Assembly (NCBI GenBank): GCA_030035585.1
Contig: CM057466.1
Location: forward strand, 57,481,233 to 57,545,232
Source of the DNA: Dugong dugon
Lineage: Eukaryota > Chordata > Mammalia > Sirenia > Dugongidae
DNA: 64,000 nt
Direction: 5' to 3'
Part shown: positions 57,507 to 64,000 of the stretch, in pieces
Numbering within the stretch: the first letter of the stretch is position 1
How the letters are laid out: each line of letters starts with the position of its first letter
Notes under the pieces: generated by a model
The model's database searches: none
Seen by the model: only the letters and a program-made list of their open reading frames with translations
What the model was told of the DNA's origin: nothing
Translations under genes and position numbers: made by a program

Positions 57507-58640
57507 AATAGGGAATGTATTTCTCCACTGAGCTGTCCTGAAACTGACCCTATTATCAGCCTGGAGGTCCTGAGGGGGAGTGGTGGGCATATATTGAGGA
57601 AGATGAGTGTCATGAGAAGTACCTGCCACAAGAGAGCTTTTGTGGAATCTCTAGGCAAAGGGGCATCTCTCCTCTTTCTAGGGTAAGGAGATTGCTTCAG
57701 CTGATGTGGAAGTTCGAGGGAATCTGAGGATTCAGAGTTTTGAGGTTCATCCATTTAAATGTTCCAATCCTGGATCTCAGAGTTACACTCTTTTCCTGTC
57801 AAGACCATGAGCTGGCATCAAGGCTGTGCATTCAGTCTCCTTCGCAGCTCTGCCATCCTTATAATCAGATTTTGGGCCTGATTTTCAGTACAGTCTGCCC
57901 TGAGCCCATAGGAAAGGCAATCTCTAAATGCTGCCACAGAGGTCTCTGGCTTCCACAGCATGACATGAATTAATAGTTGGCTACTCAACAGTTAAGCATT
58001 TGGCCACTAACCAAAAGGATGGCAGTTTGAATTCACCCAGAGGCACATCAGAAGAAAGTCCTAGTGATTTACTTCTGAAAAATCAGCCATTGAAAACCCT
58101 ATGAGGCACAGTTCTACTCTGATGTACTCTGATACATATGGCAATGAGTCAACGGAAACTGGTTCTGGTTACTTGAAACCTATCACTTTCTTTTCCATGG
58201 TTCCCAGTGCCATATAACAAAAGGCAGCCCATTTCAAACTATTCAAGTGCCACAGCCACCTTCCAGGTGCACCTCATCCCAGTTAACCACAGGTGAGAAG
58301 TTTGGTGATTGTGTGCCAGGGATCATCACCACCTTGTTTGCCACCAGGAATGGGGTCTTTATTGCTGTCTGACTAGTGAATGGCTCAGCTCCAAAATCTC
58401 ATCCTAGGGTCTGCTTTCAGAAGCTTCCAATTGCCTTTGCCAGAGCTCTCTAGAAAGCAAAGCCTGAAACAAAGGCTTAACTACAAGCACTTCATTGGGA
58501 AGTGAGAACTAGAGAGCAGGAGCAAGGGAAAAGAGGAGCAAAGCAGAGAAGGAGGGAAAGCCAATTCAAGATGTGTTACTCAGTTAGCCTTCAAGCACCT
58601 GCCTTTTCAAGTCAAGAACATTTGCCAACTGGAATTGGAG
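57507..58640 (+). other. Putatively transduced non-L1 DNA
   Basis: No gene recognised. It includes an older AfroSINE at 57966-58175. If the transduction reading is right, this was the downstream flank of a source L1 elsewhere in the genome. Confidence 0.5.
57966..58175 (+). mobile_element. Older AfroSINE
   Basis: CAACAGTTAAGCATTTGGCCACTAACC, GCAGTTTGAATTCACCC, GATTTACTTCTGAAAAATCAGCC and GAGGCACAGTTCTACTCTG follow the order of the 55153 copy. Confidence 0.75.
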
Positions 58641-59200
58641 CAGGAAACAAACTGTGTGTCTAGTTACCTCCATAAACATCTGCCTCCTTTGCCTTGAGAC
58701 CAGAAGAACTGGATAGTGCCCGGCTACCATTACTGAACATTTTGATCAAAGATTCTATAGAAGAATTCTGATCAAAAGGGGGGAAATGCAGAACATAATT
58801 TCACATTCTCATGGAATCCAGACTTTCTGGATCCAGTGATGCTGGATGAACCCCTGAATCTGTTGCCCCGAGGTAATCTTTAAACCTTAAATCAAAACTA
58901 ACCCCTGAAGTCTTCTTTGAACCAAAAAATGATTTATCTTAATAAGTGTGTCTGCCTTCAGCATTGTGCTCTTTTAAAGAATCATCTCTGTGAGATCAAA
59001 CCGACAATGGCAACTGGAAAGGTTAGATGAGAAGCTTAGGGGACAGTGAGTTTAAGTCAATAGCGGTGGAACAATTTGGAGAAGTAGGGCCAGAATGTTT
59101 GCACAACTTGAAGAATGTAATCGATGTCACTGAGTTGTATATGTAGAAATTGTTAAAATTGTGTATAAGACTGTGTATATTTTCAAAAATTCAAAAATAA
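58640..59200 (+). repeat. 3' UTR of a second L1 family
   Basis: Shares its body with the inverted L1 at 30670-31242. Its last ~110 bp (AATCGATGTCACTGAGTTGTATATGTAGAAATTG ... GTATATTTTC) are the relative of the foreign segment in the L1-C/F/G composite tail. Confidence 0.75.
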
Positions 59201-59239
59201 AAACTGAAAAAAGAAAAAAAAAAGATCCATATGCTTTAA

Positions 59240-60351
59240 GACCCCTCTCATGGGTCCATCTACATCCTCTTTGCCTACTTGCCCCCTACCTTCTATTATT
59301 CTTTCCAGGCATCTGAACAATGAGCCAATCCATTCACCACTGCCCAGTAACCAAGAATATCTATACTATAGGCCACATAGCCCTGTTAGGCTACACTCGT
59401 GTGAAATCAGTCTGAGCCCATACACAGTTGATCCTAAAGTGGTGGCTAGGGCAAAGCAAATGGTCATGGACACCTGAGACACAGGTGAAACTGAGAAGAT
59501 AAGAAGGAACTCGAAAGAGGTATCTCATACATAAGGGATGTGGATGGTAGTTAAATGTATGATATAGTCCATAAGGCACAAACTATTGAGACAAGATTAT
59601 GTTGGAATTGGATAAGGAATGGACACCAGCCAAAGACCCTGTACATGTAGATAAATGCAGTAACTGATGAAACTTTGGGTTGCCTCACTTTGAGAAAAGG
59701 GTATGTTTTTGGTTCTTTGAAAAATAGTTACATTTTGGGGGGGGAAAGAGAGTGAGTTTGGGCTAGCATATAAGTCAATGCTGGGTAGCCAAAGGGTGGA
59801 CTGTGGTGGTTGTTTACCAATTTTTTTGGCTGCCTAGAATCTGAATCCATTATTAAGTGTCAAGAACTTGCAACTTTGTGAGTATTGGTGGGAAGCAGGG
59901 TCTAGTACACCTCAATGGAAACTGAAAGTGCCAGACAATTTTCCTCCCTGACCTCTCCAGTGAGGGCATAAGAACCTAACTCAACTAATTGGATGCTCTT
60001 GCCTAGGAATTTGAGTCTGAAAAAATTCTGTAAATAAGTAATTAATTTATTCCACTGATAAAGATGAAAGAATCCAGGGTCCAGTGGTAGCAGCAAAAAT
60101 GACAATATCCAGTGTCCAGGGATGATAGCAACAACACCATAATTGTGCTATTTTGTGAATGCTATGAGTTTGGATGTGTTCTGGCTAACTGGATTTCTAT
60201 AGCTCCTGCTTATTTTCTAGACCTGACTCTTCAGTCTTCCTACTGAGCATTCCTGAGAACTACTGAAATTCTTCCAACACATTTTTTTTCTTAAATTTAA
60301 CAAAATTAGTTATTATTATATATAACAAAAATCCCTGTCTGGTACACCTAC
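59240..60351. other. Unassigned; possible ERV 3' end near 59807
   Basis: CCAAAGGGTGGACTGTGGTGG at about 59789-59809 resembles an ERVL polypurine tract followed by an LTR start, but I see no LTR body after it. 60060-60125 has a local direct repeat (ATCCAGGGTCCAGTGGTAGCAGCAA and ATCCAGTGTCCAGGGATGATAGCAA). No gene. Confidence 0.35.
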
Positions 60352-60640
60352 TGTTGTCATTTTCGTTAGTTGCCATCAAGTCAGCTCCAGTTCATGGTGA
60401 ACCCATGTACAACAAAACAAAACATTGCCTGATCTCATGCCATCTTCATGATCATTGGTATATTTGATTCCATTGTTGTGCTGTTGTAGTGCCTTCCAAC
60501 CTAGAAGTCTCATCGTCCAGCACTATATCAGACAATGTTCTATTGTGATACAAGAGTTTTCATTGGTTAATTTTTGGAAGTACTTTGCCAGACCTTTCTT
60601 GCAAGTCTGTCTTAGTCTGGAAGCTACTTACTTACCCAAT
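60352..60640 (-). repeat. Old AfroSINE/RTE-like element
   Basis: Antisense relative of 53127-53335. It includes GTTAGTTGCCATCAAGTCAGCTCC, CAAAACAAAACATTGCCTGATC, TCATGATCATTGGTATATTTG, TATCAGACAATGTTCTATTGTG and GTCTGTCTTAGTCTGGAAGC. Confidence 0.65.
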
Positions 60641-61076
60641 ATCTATTCCCTCTTCATCCTTTTCAATTTAATCCAGATTTTTGAATGGTCACTCACATGT
60701 TTAGCTCCAGGAAATCTACTCGCATTCTCACCTCCTGTTCAGCTAAGTGTGGCCATGAGACACAGATCTGGCTAGTAAGTTGTAATCAGAAGTCTGCTAA
60801 TATCTTGTATTAGATACATTGTGTGTGTTACTTTATATTCTCTCAACATCACCTGTTTCTGAGACCCTCAGCCACCTGCTCCATCTCAACTATTGCTGTG
60901 GTAACTAACTCCATGCTGGCCTTGTGAAGTTCTACTACCTGAAACCAACATCCAGAGTTGGCACTGGTTCCTCCTACCACTCTCAAATTCAGAGGAAGTA
61001 CCACATTTTAGGATATAGAAATTGGCTTCCCTAGTAGCTGTTGAAGGAGCCAGGTAACACAACCCAGAAAGATAAG
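60641..61076. other. Unassigned DNA
   Basis: No gene or repeat recognised between the SINE-like element and the LTR. Confidence 0.4.
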
Positions 61077-61648
61077 TATCTTAGGCTGGGTTCTCTAGAG
61101 AGGCAAAACCAGTAAAGTGTATAAATATCTATACATAAAGAGATTTATATCAAGGAAATGGCTCACGTGGTTGTAGAGGCTGGAATGTACCAAATCCTTG
61201 GGTCAGGCTGGAGGCTTCTCCTGACTGACTTAGCCATAGGGGCTGGCGAACCCAAGATTGGCAGGTCAGACAGCAGTGTTCCTGCTCACAGGCTTTGAAG
61301 ACTGACAAATTCCAAGATCAGCAGGCAAGACGGCAGGTAAGTGGCTAGCTCAAATCCCAAGGACCAGAGGTCAGACAAACAAAAGCCAGCTGTAGGATCC
61401 AGAGTGAGCAAAAGCCTGCAAACCTTACCAGAGTCCACTTATATTTGATGCAGGCCATATCCCCCAAGCAAACTCCCTTTCAACTGATTGGCTACTCACA
61501 GCAGATCCCATCATGGAGGTGATCATATTATATCAAATCTCATCATGAAAGTGATCACATGATCATACGACTGCCAAACTACATCATAACTGCCAAACCA
61601 CGAGGAATCATGGCCCAGCCAAGTTGACACACAACATTGATGATCACA
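61077..61648 (-). mobile_element. Solo ERVL-class LTR
   Basis: Minus strand: TGTGATCATCAATGTTG to GAACCCAGCCTAAGATA, 572 bp. ATAAG (61072-61076) and GTAAG (61649-61653) form the 5-bp duplication with one mismatch. It has a CCAAT box (antisense ATTGG near 61480) and CAAATATAAG as a TATA-like element (about 61438-61447). Its 3' third matches the LTR at 14976 and the provirus LTRs. Confidence 0.88.
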
Positions 61649-63780
61649 GTAAGGGAGTTAACCTTCCAAGAGGAGAACTTAGACCAATGAGACACAGAAA
61701 ATGAGAGAAAACCAGAAGATAAACTCTCTTTTAATTCCTCCATCCATTGGGCATAAGGTATAGTTTTTCCATACAGACTGTCTGGTGACATCTCACATGG
61801 CCAAGAGGGTACACTTGTTCAAGCAACACCTGTGTCTCTTAGTGCCTTGTACAGGGAAGCAGTGGCTGGTATGGAAACATATCAAGTGTCATTTGCTTCC
61901 TTCCTCACTCCTCCTTTACCTCACTCTCATTACTTTGGGATAGTACCTCCCAATAAAGCACTAGCAGTTAAGCCTTGCCAAAATATCTATATTTTCCGGA
62001 GAAACTCAGCTAAAACAATCTCTTTTAAGACTTTCTTGCTTGATAAACAGAAAAAGCTGGTATAGTCCTTTCCCCCTTCTTCCTACCTTGAACATGGATG
62101 TGATATCTGGAGACATTTTGTGACCATTATGGAAAGTCTAAGAAAATCGAAGAGACGATGCTCAGGATGCAAGTCATGTTTCTTTAATTCTCAAAATGAT
62201 TTTAGAATTGGCTCAAAGTTCCACATAATATATTGCTAGAAATCCAGTATTACATTCTTAGGGCTCCCTTGTCTCTCCTCAACCATCCAAGAGCCATGCA
62301 GATTTGTACTGGACAAAGGAGGTCTGCTAAACTTTTTCTCCAAAGTGAGGAAGAACCCTGGTGTTCATCTTCCAGTGCTGCTACAGAACACCGGACCTCC
62401 TCGCCCCTCTGACATTGTTCATCTTCCTTACAGAAGATTTCCACACGCCCCCAAATTCCAGCTCCTTAGAGATCACCATATTCCTCCAAAAGAGAAGCCA
62501 CTCAAAGGCAATTTTACTATTTTACAATCTGGGTACCTTTCACTGGTTTTCCAGGCTCCTCATTCTCCTCATTGCCCAATGTTCCCAGAGGCACTATACA
62601 GAGCTAATTCAACCATTTCTGCATGGTGGAACCTGCAACCACCGGCCCAATGTCTAGTCTCAGATATCCAGTGAGGAGTGGGTCACTTTGGTTTTTAACA
62701 GCCCAAACACAGAAAATTCCTTTCCTTCTCAAAGAACAAAGGAAGATGGGCCTAGACCTTCAAAACATTCAGGGTTATCTACAGATGAAGGTGTTCAAGG
62801 CAGCCCACACATGGCTGGAAACTTCTCCTTTTGCCCCACAACACAAAAAGCTCAACCTCTAGGTGGAAAGAATAACTTCTTCTCCCGAAGAGTGAGTCAT
62901 CACCTCTACGGCCATAAAGGGAACACTCAGGCATCCCTCTTACCAAAAGCTGTGAAAATAAAGTACAAATATAGCCATTAGTCAGTTCCCTCCTACACAA
63001 CAATAACCAGCAAGATAATTTAATAGAAAGAAAGAATATGTTCTATATTAGACTCCCTATTGGTTTGTCGGTCTAGACTCTCAAGTTCTGAGGAATGAAC
63101 TCTACCATTCAAACGGTCAAGCAACAGTCTTCCAGCCATAATTTTGTGCCATGTGACTTTGTACCCTTGGTTAGAGGTAATTAAATCAGCAGGTGAATAT
63201 CTGATCCAAGCTTGGCCAATCCATATCACATGCTTAGAAATCTGGAAATGATACACAGAGAGATACAATATGTAAATTTAGGCACTGTCGACAGCCAAAT
63301 TTCTATCTTGTGAACGAGAGAATGAGAGGAATCTGGTCTACAGAGAGAAAGAGTATGATGGAGAAGATGCACAAAGAGAAGTAGAGGTGAAAGGAAAAAA
63401 ACAAAAAGGTAGTTTAGGCATCAAGTTGCTGGTTCCACTTTACTCCTGAGGCTAGCTGTATTCCTATCCCTGAAATCCCATGAGATACTCTTATCATCTA
63501 GTAATAAATTATATATTTTACTAAAGTTAGTTTAAATGATTTTATATCATTTACAGTCAAAAATCCTAACTATTATACATTCACATTAACCATAGAAAAT
63601 CTAAAAACCCTAGGGAAAAAAAAAAAGTAAGTGCCAGAATATACTGAAGAAACCTAAATGACTACATACAAACTTTAATTTCTTTTTTTTAATTTATGGG
63701 AATGAATGCCTTGTTCTTAGGCTGGCATAATACAGTAGATGTCAATTCTCCTTTTTAATCTATACGATCAATTCCATTTA
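61649..63780. other. Unassigned, mostly no recognised content
   Basis: 61840-62020 (CCTCACTCTCATTACTTTGGGATAGTACCTCCCAATAAAGCAC) looks like the polyadenylation region of an old LTR. 62100-63010 has several overlapping 60-109-codon frames on both strands with no domains. 63050-63480 may be another old LTR. No gene call is justified. Confidence 0.35.
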
Positions 63781-64000
63781 AAGTCCTAACTGGTTCTTTT
63801 TTGGAACTTGAGAATATTATTTTAGATTCATCTAAAATATTGAACATGTGAAAAATAGCCAATAAAGTATTTTTTAAAAAGAATGAGAAAGAACTTGTTC
63901 TACCATATATCAAAATGAATTACAAAGTCATAGTAATTAAAACAGCCAGGAACTATACCCAAATATACATCCAGATGAGTAGAACAGAATGGTTAGTGCA
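63781..64000 (+). repeat. Ancient L1M ORF2 fragment at window edge
   Basis: ATTACAAAGTCATAGTAATTAAAACAGCCAGG (about 63920-63950) is the old-L1 form of the ORF2 block that in L1-A reads CAACAGTAGTCAAAACAGCCTGG (about 16752). It runs off the window. Confidence 0.65.

Larger units (their letters stand above)
56102..59220 (+). mobile_element. L1-E with candidate 1.7 kb 3' transduction
   Basis: AAAGATCCGTATGCCTTTA (56083-56101) recurs as AAAGATCCATATGCTTTA at 59221-59238, matching 17 of 18 aligned bases with one base missing. Immediately after the left repeat is a 5'-truncated L1: ORF2 C-terminal remnant to TAA at about 56565, then the full 3' UTR to about 57506. It is followed by ~1.1 kb of other DNA with a SINE, an L1 3' UTR of a second family (58640-59200), AATAAA near 59197 and an A-rich tail. 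One TSD around both implies one insertion event. Confidence 0.72.

Noticed and set aside
62250-62862. Cluster of 60-109-codon frames in GC-richer DNA, possible exon
   Set aside because: Frames overlap in several phases and on both strands, and none resembles a known protein. I did not find convincing paired splice sites.
1-64000. Search for a host gene, operon-like system or other non-transposon system
   Set aside because: All long coding-like frames resolve to L1 or ERVL proteins. The remaining unassigned stretches show no convincing exon, RNA gene or conserved motif by eye.

Overview
This window is mammalian genomic DNA built almost entirely from retrotransposons. I find no host protein-coding gene, tRNA, rRNA or CRISPR array. 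The lineage is most likely Afrotherian, probably elephant. Several SINE copies have the tRNA-like head and the body of the AfroSINE family (box A/B-like head, then 'ccattgccatcgagctgat' / 'agcgaccctataggacag'). Many L1 copies carry one shared, distinctive ~0.9 kb 3' UTR. ERVL/MLT2-class LTRs are abundant. The species call is inference.

Layout. 1-585: AT-rich, unassigned. 586-19414: one L1 (L1-A, + strand) bounded by a 20-bp target-site duplication (TSD) with one mismatch. It has been broken by at least five later insertions: an LTR (806-1317, -), a complete ERVL provirus (3365-10268, +), an internally deleted L1 (L1-B, 10338-14609, +), a solo ERVL LTR (14976-15457, +) and a short antisense L1 3' fragment (18581-19064, -). 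19415-22530: unassigned DNA, an ancient L1M and an L2-like tail. 23007-26175: an MLT2/ERVL relic that itself carries a nested LTR and a 5'-truncated L1 (L1-D). 26870-31260: ancient L1/HAL1-like sequence, MaLR LTRs, another LTR, an AfroSINE and a 5'-inverted L1. 31787-38367: two 3'-UTR-only L1 insertions with an unusual composite tail, separated by old L1M and unassigned DNA. 37330-50430: an ancient antisense L1M that hosts an AfroSINE, a Tigger-like MITE, another AfroSINE and a near-complete 8.6 kb L1 (L1-C, - strand, 39668-48299). L1-C has a tandemly repeated 5' UTR. 50460-56050: MLT1-like LTR, older SINEs and an unnamed ancient repeat. 56083-59238: an L1 fragment plus 1.7 kb of downstream DNA inside a single TSD, which looks like a 3' transduction. 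59240-64000: unassigned DNA, an old SINE-related element, a solo LTR (61077-61648, -) and L1M at the edge.

The provirus keeps, in order, LTR, tRNA-Leu-like primer site, gag, protease, reverse transcriptase, RNase H, integrase, dUTPase, polypurine tract and LTR. It has no env, which is the normal ERVL plan. All its genes are broken by stops or frameshifts. L1-C has recognisable ORF1 and ORF2 with relatively few lesions.

The most interesting items are: the L1 lineage with a chimeric duplicated 3' tail seen at three loci; the ~266-bp promoter-type monomers in the L1-C 5' UTR; the candidate 3' transduction; the ORF2-deleted L1-B with both ends intact; and the dated stack of nested insertions.
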